A DNA stretch of 64,000 nt, taken from Methanobacteriota archaeon (GTDB lineage: Archaea; Methanobacteriota; Methanobacteria; Methanobacteriales; Methanobacteriaceae). The stretch covers positions 1-64,000 of the forward strand of contig JAEYPF010000020.1 of assembly GCA_023411115.1 (NCBI GenBank), read 5' to 3'. Numbering within the stretch: the first letter of the stretch is position 1; every line of letters starts with the position of its first letter. The translations under genes were made by a program, and so were the position numbers. Below the pieces are notes generated by a model. It saw only the letters and a program-made list of their open reading frames with translations, was not told the origin of the DNA and did no database searches. Positions 19,726 to 28,509 of the stretch are shown piece by piece.

Positions 19726-20268
19726 TCACTTATTTTCTGAATCATTTATTATAACTCGTTTACCCTCAGCTGTAGGCACAACCTTCATTTTACCGCCTTC
19801 AAACTCTTTTTCAAGCTCTTTTCCTTCAAATAACATATGTAAAAATACTCCAAGGGCTGAAACTTCAGAATGCGGCTGGGTTGTAACAGAAACATTCCAG
19901 TTTGACTCTTTATAGACTTTTGTTGGAACTCTTGCACCGCCAACCACTACAAGCTTATCTTTTGGTGAATCTCTTATTTCCCCTATAACTTCCTGAACCT
20001 GTGATCCGTACATTGTAAGGTGAACTACTTCTCCGCCATTATTTTTCCATTCATCTATGAGATTTTCATAATTTTTCCGGTAATTCACTTTAAACTGACC
20101 GCCCCACCGTCCAACGACATCTTCCACGTTTTTCATAAGTTTTGTGTCTTCATCTCCACTTAATGTTACTTCATCTGCTCCAAAAGCTCTTGCTGTCAGG
20201 CAAACATGAGTTGTTATCCGTGCATCTCTTTTTTGTCTGTGATCTAGTCTTAAAACGTTGATTTCCAC
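19726..20268 (-). CDS. trm56: tRNA (cytidine(56)-2'-O)-methyltransferase
   Basis: Archaeal Trm56, a SPOUT-class enzyme that 2'-O-methylates C56 in the T-loop of tRNAs, 180 residues. The start EINVLRLDHRQKRDARITTHVCLTARAFGA is characteristic. The trefoil-knot SAM site is seen at LVVVGGARVPTKVY and NVSVTTQPHSEVSALGVFL. It is convergent with the fumarase gene (9 nt between stops). Composite repeat copy 3 lies just upstream. Confidence 0.93.
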   Translation of the reverse strand: MEINVLRLDHRQKRDARITTHVCLTARAFGADEVTLSGDEDTKLMKNVEDVVGRWGGQFKVNYRKNYENLIDEWKNNGGEVVHLTMYGSQVQEVIGEIRDSPKDKLVVVGGARVPTKVYKESNWNVSVTTQPHSEVSALGVFLHMLFEGKELEKEFEGGKMKVVPTAEGKRVIINDSENK

Positions 20269-20300
20269 TGTTATCAGTCCTTTAATTTATTTATAAACTT

Positions 20301-20347
20301 TTGAAAATCGAAGATTTTCAATGCCCCGAATATTTCATATTCGAGGG
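20301..20347 (+). repeat. Composite hairpin repeat, copy 3
   Basis: Two hairpins: TGAAAATC-gaa-GATTTTCA (20302-20320) and CCCC-GAATAT-ttc-ATATTC-gaGGG (20324-20347), in the same order as copy 1. The repeat overlaps the 3' end of cobS: the cobS stop codon and last residues are encoded inside the second hairpin. Confidence 0.85.
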
Positions 20348-21153
20348 TATATCAAAATTGTTGTCATTAGAATAAGGGATACTGCACGCCCTATTTCATT
20401 AGAAGCACCTAAAATATCTCCAGTTGCATATTTAAACTGCTTTGATGCTATTGCAGCGACTATGGACCCCCCGATTATTCCACCGACTATTCCAAGGATT
20501 CCAATAATGTTTATGGCTAAAAATCCAATAATGAATACCAAAATAAATGATAATATCAGTAATTTTATGTTCATTGATTCTATAAATACTCTTCCAGTGC
20601 CCTCTTTAAATGGTTTTGAAAATGTTGCACATGTAATTAGGCTCGTTTTTGCAGCTATTTCTGAAATTAACAGCATCAAAAATATTAAACCTGCAGGAAT
20701 AGCATTAATGGCTGAAAATGTGATTATTGCCACTATAAAAAAGAGAGAAATGCCTCCAGTTCCAATTGCCATATCTCTCATTACTGCAATCTTTTTGTTG
20801 TAATCTCCATGAACCATTAGTCCATCACCCATATCCATGAGACCGTCCAGGTGATGAAACCCTGTAAACCATATTGCAAAACTATAAACTATCGCTGATG
20901 AGATCAATGGGGATAGATGAACTATGTTCAAAGATATGAATCCAACTGCACCTACAAATATTCCAATTAGACCGCCAATAATTGGCCAGAACCATGTGAA
21001 AGTTGCCATTTCCTCGATGCTGGTGTGAATATTTATGGGTATAATTGTTGAAAAGGATATAAGTCCAAATATTCCATTGATTTTGGGAACATTTTTATCT
21101 CTAATTAAAGGTGATTTGTTTTCACTTTTTTGCAGTATTTTTTTATCTGACAT
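20335..21153 (-). CDS. cobS: Adenosylcobinamide-GDP ribazoletransferase
   Basis: Membrane protein of 272 residues that joins adenosylcobinamide-GDP and alpha-ribazole in the last steps of cobamide assembly, needed for the methanogenic corrinoid methyltransferase. Features: LISFSTIIPI near the N-terminus, GFHHLDGLMDMGDGL with the acidic residues of the active site, a second conserved stretch RDMAIGTGG, and five to seven hydrophobic segments. The last three residues and stop come from repeat copy 3. The gene follows cbiS on the same strand (24 nt), forming a cobamide pair. Confidence 0.93.
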   Translation of the reverse strand: MSDKKILQKSENKSPLIRDKNVPKINGIFGLISFSTIIPINIHTSIEEMATFTWFWPIIGGLIGIFVGAVGFISLNIVHLSPLISSAIVYSFAIWFTGFHHLDGLMDMGDGLMVHGDYNKKIAVMRDMAIGTGGISLFFIVAIITFSAINAIPAGLIFLMLLISEIAAKTSLITCATFSKPFKEGTGRVFIESMNIKLLILSFILVFIIGFLAINIIGILGIVGGIIGGSIVAAIASKQFKYATGDILGASNEIGRAVSLILMTTILIYPRI

Positions 21154-21177
21154 ATCAATCCCAAGTATATTTGATTT

Positions 21178-22227
21178 TTAAGGCTCGAAGATCTTTGACA
21201 TGCACCCTGCAACAAGTCCTGCAAAGATATCGTCAAGTACAGGCCCAAGTTCGCTAATTATTCCGGGTTTTTCCTCGTCATACCTTTTAAAATTGAATAT
21301 TGCTTTGGTTCCGGCGATTTGGTTGGCTACAGACATCCCAAAGACCTCGTCTGAGTATAAATATGCAGGGTCATCATCTACATTTATTCCATGGACTCTA
21401 TGTTTTGCATAATCTTCTTCAAGCCTGATTCCGGCAATTATAAATGATACAACGTTTAAATCTTCCAGAGATTTTAATATCTGGTTATGTAATTTTTTGT
21501 AGAGTTCTTCAGTTTTTTCAACTCCAACACAGAGTTCCATCCCTGCATCAACAAGATCTTCTATTTTAACACCTACGCTTTCTATAAAATCTAAAACTGC
21601 TTTTTTATATCCTGAATTTAAAATTGCTTTTTTTGTAGCCTCTCTTACGCATTTCATGACTAAAGTTTGAAGTTCAGCAATATCTCCACCATCATCATCT
21701 TTTCCAGTACATGCCACAATTATGGAATCGTACAAACCACCAGTAGCCAGATCTCCTGAAGAACTTCTCACATCCAAATCCCATAAAGCTGCTACTTTAG
21801 CTCTTTCAGCACATGAATAAGAGTTTAAAATTGATTTATAACTTAAATTTTTGTTTATAAGCAATATGATGCTTATAGATCCTGCCATATTTTTACAGCT
21901 TTCGTTAATGGTTTCTCCAGCATCAGAATCAAAAGGGCCCGCTGAAACTACAGCAGTTACGTAATCAGACGTTTCAACGGCATATTGATTTATATTTGCA
22001 TCTGTTAGAATTAATGAAACAGGACTCGATATGCTTTTATTTTTTAAGGATTTTTCTATGTTTTCTTGAGATACATTTTCATGAATTGAATGATTTATTA
22101 TGGTTTTAACAGTAGAAAAGCCATTATTAGAATTACTTAAAGATAAAAAACCTTTTTTTCTGTAAATTATAAAAGCATCATCTTCTATATGTATTGAGGC
22201 ATCTTTGATACAGATTTTCTGATCCAT
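21178..22227 (-). CDS. cbiS: Bifunctional adenosylcobinamide amidohydrolase / alpha-ribazole phosphatase
   Basis: Two-domain protein of 349 residues. The N-terminal ~200 residues match CbiZ, which removes the aminopropanol arm of cobinamide during corrinoid salvage (SSPVSLILTDANINQYAVE; VSAGPFDSDAGETINES). The C-terminal ~140 residues match the PgpA-like alpha-ribazole-phosphate phosphatase (SDEVFGMSVANQIAGTKA; KPGIISELGPVLDDIFAGL). The same fusion was characterised as CbiS in Methanopyrus kandleri. It is upstream of cobS on the same strand. The N-terminal first ~60 residues are less conserved. Confidence 0.88.
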   Translation of the reverse strand: MDQKICIKDASIHIEDDAFIIYRKKGFLSLSNSNNGFSTVKTIINHSIHENVSQENIEKSLKNKSISSPVSLILTDANINQYAVETSDYVTAVVSAGPFDSDAGETINESCKNMAGSISIILLINKNLSYKSILNSYSCAERAKVAALWDLDVRSSSGDLATGGLYDSIIVACTGKDDDGGDIAELQTLVMKCVREATKKAILNSGYKKAVLDFIESVGVKIEDLVDAGMELCVGVEKTEELYKKLHNQILKSLEDLNVVSFIIAGIRLEEDYAKHRVHGINVDDDPAYLYSDEVFGMSVANQIAGTKAIFNFKRYDEEKPGIISELGPVLDDIFAGLVAGCMSKIFEP

Positions 22228-22357
22228 TAAATCACCAGGCTATTGATTTTTCATTAATTATTGTATATGAATCCATTATTCCAATCATTAATTGATATTC
22301 TTTAATCAACAATATTATAATATATGGAGAATGAATATATAATAAGAAGGTGATTGC

Positions 22358-22690
22358 ATGAAAGTTCATCTAAGGGTCTTTGTTGAGATAAAAAATTTGG
22401 GAAAAGCCATGAATGCTTTAACTGATGCTGGAATAACTGGATTTTATATTTTAGAATATAAAGGCATGTCTCCACAGGATTGGAAGGGATTCTCCATTAA
22501 AGAAGATCCAGAATCCGCGATAATGATGATCAAAGACCATGCAAAAAATGCTATACTTATATGCAGCGTTGTGGATGAAGGAAGGGTGGACGAAATAGTA
22601 AAAATGGTTCGTAAAGCCCTTGAAGGAGAAAAATATACCATTTTAGAAGTTCCAATACGCAGGATAATCATAAGCAATGGAACTGGTTAA
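22358..22690 (+). CDS. PII-like protein of the MJ1244 type
   Basis: Protein of 110 residues resembling the archaeal family of PII homologues (Nit_Regul_Hom, PF10126). The pattern MKVHLRVFVEIKNLGKAMNALTDAGITGFYILEYKG fits the first beta-alpha-beta of the PII fold, and ILICSVVDEGRVDEIVKMVRKAL fits the second half. It lacks the tyrosine-bearing T-loop of GlnB/GlnK. A ligand-sensing role is likely; the ligand is unknown. The start follows AAGGTGATTGC. It stands alone, divergent from cbiS. Confidence 0.75.
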   Translation: MKVHLRVFVEIKNLGKAMNALTDAGITGFYILEYKGMSPQDWKGFSIKEDPESAIMMIKDHAKNAILICSVVDEGRVDEIVKMVRKALEGEKYTILEVPIRRIIISNGTG

Positions 22691-23223
22691 TAAATAAAGG
22701 CGTTAATTAATAGCTATTAGTTTATTTTATGTTCGTCTTCTAATTACTATTTTATAAAATATGGTTTGTAATATTTTTCTATTCAATTATAGCCATCGTT
22801 TTTCCAATTTTTTATGCAACTGGTTTTTAATGGCTTTGTAACTTAATTTACTTTATTTATTACCTGTACAGTAAAATATGCTTTAAAAGAATATTTTTTT
22901 TTATAATATAATTTATTATTTTTTAATTTCATAAAATGTGATTTTAGAAAAATCTATTTTTGTATAATGTCTACTTTAGGTTTAAGTGGGGGATTTATTG
23001 ATCTATTAGAATTTTAATTAGAATTAACATTTCATTTAATTTTCTAATTTTAAAAAAATGCGCAAAATTTATATATTATGACGCTTTAAACACTCAATTC
23101 CCATAATCATACATGTAAAAATGGTTATTAGATAAATTGAAATATTAATTTCCAGATAAATTTAATAAAATATTTATATAAAATAATACAGAGTATTACT
23201 AAGTTTAGACGGAGGTGTTAATT
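22691..23223. other. AT-rich intergenic region
   Basis: Over 500 bases of very AT-rich DNA with no credible ORF on either strand. TATA-like runs are frequent (for example 23069-23077 and 23168-23180), so the promoter of the downstream secreted-protein gene probably lies here, but no single box stands out. No structured RNA was recognised. Confidence 0.4.
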
Positions 23224-23289
23224 ATGCTCCAACTGGTTCAGGGGTACCTAACCCTAGTGGCAACAACAACACAACTGAACCAAAAATAA
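23224..23289 (+). CDS. Mini-ORF (21 codons) upstream of a secreted protein
   Basis: A strong GGAGGTG at 23211-23217 sits 6 nt before an ATG that opens a 21-residue frame (MLQLVQGYLTLVATTTQLNQ...) ending at 23289, 2 nt before the next gene's ATG. Alternatively, the frame of the downstream gene also reads upstream through this segment as a Gly/Pro/Ser/Asn-rich linker (APTGSGVPNPSGNNNTTEP). So this may be a leader peptide, or the remnant of a surface-protein linker joined by a small rearrangement. Either way it is unusual. Confidence 0.35.
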   Translation: MLQLVQGYLTLVATTTQLNQK

Positions 23290-23291
23290 AT

Positions 23292-23906
23292 ATGGAGTGT
23301 GATTATATTAAGCGAAAAATTAAAGCTAGCACGATAATAGCGTTGCTGTCAATTGCAGCGCTTCTTATTATGAGTCCTGTAGCAGTTTCTGCCCATGGAG
23401 TTGGTGCCTACAATGTTAAAATAACATCAAAGTATGTAATGGCAACCGGAAAACATTCATGCTCTATAGGCGATGACTACGGATATCATACAAGAGTTTT
23501 CTATAATTACGACCCATCGTCGCATACATGGGGAACTCTTGATTTTGAAGAGGGTCCTGCTTCATGGACCTCACCAGAAGGTATGTGGTATAGTACAGTA
23601 ACAGATGCTGACTACTGCCTTGTACATGGAAAATCCCATGATAGCCGTGGGTATTATTTAATCCCTTATAATGGGGTTATTAATGGAAAAATAGTTAAAA
23701 ATGGATATTTTACAGGAAAAACAGTTCCACAGAATAATATAAATCAAAATATAGCTCAAAATAATTCAAATAGTCTAAAAGTCCATGCACAGAATCAGGA
23801 GACTATTGAAATCCTAATTGGAGATAAAGTGTATCTAATTAATAAAGACAAATTAGAAAAATTGAAATCCATGAATTTCAGTGAATTATGGATAACTAAG
23901 CCGTAG
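23292..23906 (+). CDS. Secreted protein of unknown function
   Basis: Protein of 204 residues with a Sec-type signal peptide: a basic start (KRKIKAS), a hydrophobic core at about residues 12-33 and a VSAHG cleavage region. The mature part begins with GVGAYNVKITSKY and holds two pairs of cysteines or single Cys-His sites (KHSCSIGDD, DYCLVHGKSHD), with a Asn/Gln-rich linker near residues 143-165. I do not recognise the family. The secondary structure looks beta-rich. It has no clear ribosome binding site of its own; the GGAGGTG upstream serves a mini-ORF, so translation may be coupled. Confidence 0.65.
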   Translation: MECDYIKRKIKASTIIALLSIAALLIMSPVAVSAHGVGAYNVKITSKYVMATGKHSCSIGDDYGYHTRVFYNYDPSSHTWGTLDFEEGPASWTSPEGMWYSTVTDADYCLVHGKSHDSRGYYLIPYNGVINGKIVKNGYFTGKTVPQNNINQNIAQNNSNSLKVHAQNQETIEILIGDKVYLINKDKLEKLKSMNFSELWITKP

Positions 23907-23984
23907 ATATAAGCTTATTATCCTTCTACTATTTTTTTAAATAATTTAAAATTAAATTTTATTTTTTTCTTTAAATTAAAAATG

Positions 23985-24461
23985 TTAACTTGGTAATTTT
24001 ACCATGGTAAGCCAGAAGCTCTCAATCGATTGTATAACTTTTATAAACTGGTCGAAATCCACAGGTTTTATGATGTAACAGTTGGCATGATTACAGTAAG
24101 TTTTTAAAACATCATCTTCGGCACTGGAAGTGGTTAGAATTACTACGGGAATGCATCGGAGGTTTTCATCTTCTTTAATCTCTTTTAAAACTTCTCTCCC
24201 ATCTTTTCGAGGTAAATTCAAATCGAGTAATATTAAGTCGGGTTTTGAAGTATCTGCGTATTCACCTTTATGGTGTAGGTAATCTATGGCTTCTACGCCA
24301 TCTTTTACGTGATATAGTTTATTGTTTATTTTGAAGTCCTTAAAAACTTCCATTACAAGACGCGCATCTGCTGGATTATCTTCTACAAGTAAAATTTCAA
24401 CAGTTTTGCTTATCAACCTATCACCGGGAATAAATTTAAAATTATTAAATTCTGCATACAT
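23985..24461 (-). CDS. Stand-alone response regulator (receiver domain)
   Basis: Single-domain receiver, 158 residues, of the type close to cyanobacterial Rcp1. Motifs: EILLVEDNPADARLV with the acidic pair, the phosphoacceptor Asp in LILLDLNLPRKDG, the conserved Thr/Ser in VVILTTSSAEDD, and the Lys in YIIKPVDFDQF. There is no output domain. No histidine kinase gene is nearby, so the signalling partner is elsewhere. It is a close paralogue of 24882-25331, nearly identical over the PRKDGREVLKEIKEDENL segment. The first ~17 residues before KTVEILLVED are poorly conserved and the true start may be internal. Confidence 0.88.
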   Translation of the reverse strand: MYAEFNNFKFIPGDRLISKTVEILLVEDNPADARLVMEVFKDFKINNKLYHVKDGVEAIDYLHHKGEYADTSKPDLILLDLNLPRKDGREVLKEIKEDENLRCIPVVILTTSSAEDDVLKTYCNHANCYIIKPVDFDQFIKVIQSIESFWLTMVKLPS

Positions 24462-24881
24462 TTATTATCCCTAGATTTTAAAGAAGGTTTCTTACCTCTT
24501 TAAATAAGTATACGATGTGTTTTTTAAGGTTTTTACTGGTAATTTGGAAAATTTAATATTTCAAGGTGTTATAATTCCTTTTTTGGTTTTATTACATTGG
24601 TTTTTAATATTTAACCCGATTTTCAATTGTAATAAAATGTATACATAAAATTTGAATGCATAATATTAATATATATAATTAAAATATTAATACTTTTCTA
24701 AAAATTCCATAATTTACTTAATAATAATATTTTAACCCATATAATAAGGATTTAACATAAATTAGAAATAAAGGGAAAGATAATAAACATAAAACCTAAT
24801 TAAAATTTAAAATTAAAGTTATAGCAATGTTAAAGAGGATTGACACGTTAAAATTTAAAATTATTATTTAAAATTTGAAAA
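24462..24881. other. AT-rich spacer between two response regulator genes
   Basis: About 420 bases with no credible ORF. Composition is over 75 percent A/T by eye. It separates two paralogous receiver genes that run in the same direction, so it probably holds the promoter of the downstream copy. No specific motif is supported. Confidence 0.35.
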
Positions 24882-25331
24882 TCAAGGCAATTTAACAACT
24901 GTGAGCCAGAAATTCTCTATTGATTGAACGACTTTTAAAAATTGATCAAAATCCACAGGTTTTGTAATGTAACAGTTAGCATGATTGCTGTAAGTTTTGA
25001 TTATATCTTCCTTTGCACTGGAAGTGGTTAGAATTACTACTGGGATGCATCGGAGGTTTTCATCTTCTTTAATCTCTTTTAAAACTTCTCTCCCATCTTT
25101 TCGAGGCAAATTCAAATCGAGAAGTATAATGTCTGGACGTGAAACCTTGTTATATTCATCTTTTTTATTTAAATAATCCATTGCTGCAACGCCGTCTTCA
25201 ACTACATAAATATGGTTTTTTATTTGGAAATCCTTAAAAACTTCAACTACTAAACGTGCATCTGCAGGATTGTCCTCAACAAGTAAGATTTCTACTGGTT
25301 TATATGTTGCTTGATCTTCCATATTGTTCAT
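24882..25331 (-). CDS. Stand-alone response regulator, paralogue
   Basis: Single-domain receiver of 149 residues with the same motifs as its neighbour: VEDNPADARLVVEVF, phosphoacceptor Asp in IILLDLNLPRKDG, VVILTTSSAKED and YITKPVDFDQF. The two genes arose by tandem duplication: the stretch encoding PRKDGREVLKEIKEDENL is almost unchanged at DNA level, while the N-terminal third differs. Such receivers usually take phosphate from a separate sensor kinase, often a PAS or phytochrome-like kinase in methanogens. No kinase gene lies within the window. Confidence 0.9.
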   Translation of the reverse strand: MNNMEDQATYKPVEILLVEDNPADARLVVEVFKDFQIKNHIYVVEDGVAAMDYLNKKDEYNKVSRPDIILLDLNLPRKDGREVLKEIKEDENLRCIPVVILTTSSAKEDIIKTYSNHANCYITKPVDFDQFLKVVQSIENFWLTVVKLP

Positions 25332-25613
25332 CCCTAATTTACGGCAGTTACAATGAATAAATTATTCAAATTTATTTAAAACTACATGAAAGAAAAAAGT
25401 TTTAAATAGTATCACGCCGCCCCCTGAGTTATTTTAGGAATATTATAATATCAATTTCGAATTTGATGCAAATCGGGATATTAATATCATTAATTAACCA
25501 TATTCCTTTTCAATTTCTTTTTAGATAACATAATAAGAAACTGGGTAATCTAATATGTTAATATTCTATTATAAATAGTTTATAGATAATTTAAAGAGTA
25601 TAATTTTTCAATC

Positions 25614-26297
25614 TTATTTATTATATGGTTTATCTTCAACTGCAGCATCTTTAAAGGCACGTATACGTCTCATACAAGATTCACAAACACCACAAGGCTC
25701 TTCTTTACCTATGTAACATGAATAACTCGAATTTAAAGGGGCATTTATTTCAATACCCAGTTTAACAATTTCAGTTTTGCCCATACTTATAAGTGGGGCT
25801 TCAATTTTTATACATTCAAGGGTGCCAATTTCTAAAACACTATTAAATGCATCTAAGAATTCTTTTGAGTTATCGGGGAAAGTAACTGCCTCTTCAAGGT
25901 CCCATCCCACAATGATCCTGGATGCATTTTCAGCTTCTGCAAAGGAAGTTGCTATGGCTGTGAAAACTACATTCCTCCCTGGAACCCATACCTTTCGAGC
26001 TGTTTCATCACAGATCTCCTTACTATCGAGTTCATCAATTTTAAGTTCTGGAACTTCAGCATCAGAAGTTAATGCTGATTTTCCAAGCTTTTTAAGCCAT
26101 GGAAGATCTAAAACTGTGTGCGTAATTCCTAATTTTTCACAGACTGCTCCCGCAGACCTAATTTCCATTTCTGCGCTTCTCTGCCCGTAATTAAATGTTA
26201 AAGCGTGAATCTCATATTCATCGTTGAAATATGCTGTTGCAACAGTTGAATCAAGTCCGCCGGAGAGGACTGAAATTGCTTTTGGTTTGTTTTTCAT
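25614..26297 (-). CDS. queC: 7-cyano-7-deazaguanine synthase
   Basis: QueC, 227 residues, converts carboxy-deazaguanine to preQ0 with ATP and ammonia. In archaea preQ0 is the precursor of archaeosine in tRNA. The PP-loop SGGLDSTVA is at residues 12-20. The C-terminal zinc cysteines are in CYIGKEEPCGVCESCMRR. The conserved VPGRNVVF and NYGQRS are present. It lies 22 nt downstream of larC on the same strand. Confidence 0.94.
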   Translation of the reverse strand: MKNKPKAISVLSGGLDSTVATAYFNDEYEIHALTFNYGQRSAEMEIRSAGAVCEKLGITHTVLDLPWLKKLGKSALTSDAEVPELKIDELDSKEICDETARKVWVPGRNVVFTAIATSFAEAENASRIIVGWDLEEAVTFPDNSKEFLDAFNSVLEIGTLECIKIEAPLISMGKTEIVKLGIEINAPLNSSYSCYIGKEEPCGVCESCMRRIRAFKDAAVEDKPYNK

Positions 26298-26319
26298 AGT
26301 ATCTCACCAAATTTTAAAG

Positions 26320-27522
26320 TTAATATTCATCCAGTAACTTCTTAAAAGCATTATTTGCCTTTTTCATTACGTCTTTTAAAGGTATTCCTGTTTCATTTGC
26401 TATTTTCTTTGCATCCTCATATTCGGGGCTATAGTTTATTATTTCTTCCCCAATCATTCCAATTTTAATTTGAATATCATGTTCCATTCCACCAATATCA
26501 AGTTTTATAGGAATTATTTCTCGCTTAACAATATTTCTGTGAACATATGGCAACACTCTAACCCCAAGTGTTCCAGTTTCACGTATTATGGCTTCTGAAA
26601 CTACACCGCTATCTTTTGGCTTTGTTATCACTCTTAAAAGATGGCCTGGCCGATTTTTCTTCATCAATACTGGAATTACGCTGATATCCAGTGCCCCTGC
26701 TTCCATGAGTTTATCGAACGTGTTTCCAATAACTTCTCCTGTTACAGTATCAAGATTAGTCTCGAGAATAGATACCTTATCAGTTGGAATGATAGATTCT
26801 CCATTTACAATTCTTAAAACATTTGGTATTTCAAGGTCCCTTTTCCCTGCCCCGTAACCGATTTTGCTGTTTGTAATTAAAGGATAAAAATCACAGATCT
26901 CGTCAACCATATTTACATAAAGAGACGCTCCAGTGGGTGTTGTAAGCTCGTAATTAACAGGCCCTCCAAATGTGGGAACATTTTTAAGTATCTCAAGAGT
27001 TGCAGGTGCAGGAACGCTTAATTCCCCATGCATGCTATTAATCCTACCCCCTCCAAGGGCAACTGGCATTCCATAAACTTTTTTAGAGTCTAGTCCGAGT
27101 TTGTAAAAGCAGTAAGCAGAGCCAATTATGTCGGCAACTGCATCCGCTGCGCCTACTTCATGAAAATGTATTTTATCTATGTTTGTGCCGTGAACTTTGG
27201 CTTCAGCCTCAGCAAGAGTTCTAAATACCTTTTTTGAAAATTCTAAAACTTCGGGGCTAATTTTGTAGTTTATAGTATCTAAAGTTTCAATAAGCTCCAT
27301 GTAACCAGTAGCCTTTCGATCTTCACATTTAATGTCTGCATAAGTAGCTGAAATGCCTGATTTTTGGATCTTTTTAATTTTAATACTTATATCACCGAAG
27401 GGAGAAGCAAAATTTTCCATTACATTAACCACTTCTTCACTGTCCACTCCAAGATCTATAAGTGCTCCTAAAACCATATTTCCTGAAATTCCAGAATTTT
27501 GGGGGTCTAAAATAACTACCAT
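26320..27522 (-). CDS. larC: LarC family nickel-insertion protein
   Basis: LarC family protein, 400 residues. LarC uses CTP to insert nickel into the pincer cofactor of lactate racemase. The start DPQNSGISGNMVLGALIDLG and the segment HFHEVGAADAVADIIG are typical. The C-terminal CTP-binding part includes ETNLDTVTGEVIG and VPVLMKKNRPGHLLRVI. No larB, larE or larA is in the window, so the cofactor it serves is uncertain; methanogens use other nickel enzymes. It is upstream of queC on the same strand. Confidence 0.85.
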   Translation of the reverse strand: MVVILDPQNSGISGNMVLGALIDLGVDSEEVVNVMENFASPFGDISIKIKKIQKSGISATYADIKCEDRKATGYMELIETLDTINYKISPEVLEFSKKVFRTLAEAEAKVHGTNIDKIHFHEVGAADAVADIIGSAYCFYKLGLDSKKVYGMPVALGGGRINSMHGELSVPAPATLEILKNVPTFGGPVNYELTTPTGASLYVNMVDEICDFYPLITNSKIGYGAGKRDLEIPNVLRIVNGESIIPTDKVSILETNLDTVTGEVIGNTFDKLMEAGALDISVIPVLMKKNRPGHLLRVITKPKDSGVVSEAIIRETGTLGVRVLPYVHRNIVKREIIPIKLDIGGMEHDIQIKIGMIGEEIINYSPEYEDAKKIANETGIPLKDVMKKANNAFKKLLDEY

Positions 27523-27648
27523 TATATCAGGATCCTTTTGAAATTTGATATTTAATTATTAGATTAATTCTAAGTATACTTTATTCAATGATCTTAATAG
27601 AATTTGAGATAATCAAGCTATATTTCTAATTGAATTAATGAATAATGA

Positions 27649-28341
27649 TTATTGCTTGTATCCACAGTAAACTGCACCGCCGTAATATTTCCAGATTACA
27701 TCAACATCTTTAAAACCAATTTCACGAAGCCAGTCTATATGGTCAATTAATTTTGCGGGATGATCTTCCTCTTCTGCAGCAGGTATCCATTTCTCTTCTA
27801 TTTCTTTCATATCCACGCTTAGGTTCATGAATTCTTTCCACTTATTAATATATAACTTTTGTGCATAGCTGTTTGAACCTAAAACCACGTCAGCGTTTAA
27901 AAATATACCTCCTTGAGTTAGAGCATCGTATATTTTTATGTAAAAATCTTTTTTATCTTCATCTGTTACAAGGTGGTGTAGTGCTAAGGAAGAGACAATT
28001 ACATCGTATCTTTCATTGAAATTATAGTCATAGAAATCACCTAAAACATAATCTATATCATTATAACCCTGTAATTTTATTTTAGCCATTTCAATCATAT
28101 TTTCAGCTAAATCAAGACAGGTTATCCTGGCATTTTTAAATTGTTCCTTTAATGTTTTGGTTACAGTTCCAGTGCCACACCCTAAATCAAGTACCCTTAT
28201 TGAATTGTCATGATCAAATGGAATTGAACTGACCAAAGCATTAATCATATCTTTATAATGTGGAATTAATTTCAGAATAATTTCATCAAATTCTTTAGCT
28301 TCTTCTTCAAAATGAGTCTTTACATTATCACTTTTTTTCAA
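27649..28341 (-). CDS. Class I SAM-dependent methyltransferase
   Basis: Methyltransferase of 230 residues. Motif I VLDLGCGTGTVTKTL is near residues 50-64; an acidic residue ends strand 2 (ITCLDLAENMIEMA); the post-motif YDVIVSSLALHHLVTDEDK is typical of the UbiE/CmoA-like group. The start is a TTG preceded by AAAGGTG at 7 nt. The substrate cannot be told from sequence. It stands alone between larC and pycB, with spacers above 100 nt on each side. Confidence 0.82.
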   Translation of the reverse strand: MKKSDNVKTHFEEEAKEFDEIILKLIPHYKDMINALVSSIPFDHDNSIRVLDLGCGTGTVTKTLKEQFKNARITCLDLAENMIEMAKIKLQGYNDIDYVLGDFYDYNFNERYDVIVSSLALHHLVTDEDKKDFYIKIYDALTQGGIFLNADVVLGSNSYAQKLYINKWKEFMNLSVDMKEIEEKWIPAAEEEDHPAKLIDHIDWLREIGFKDVDVIWKYYGGAVYCGYKQ

Positions 28342-28509
28342 AATAATTCACCTTTAAAAATTAAATGGTATATGGTTAATTACTGGATATTTATACTTTT
28401 TTTACATGTAGTATTATAATAAATATTCTGATTTTATGGATTTAAAATAAGTATATTTAAATTAATTTAATAGATTCTGTTTTAAACATAAATTAAAAAA
28501 AAGAAAGAG

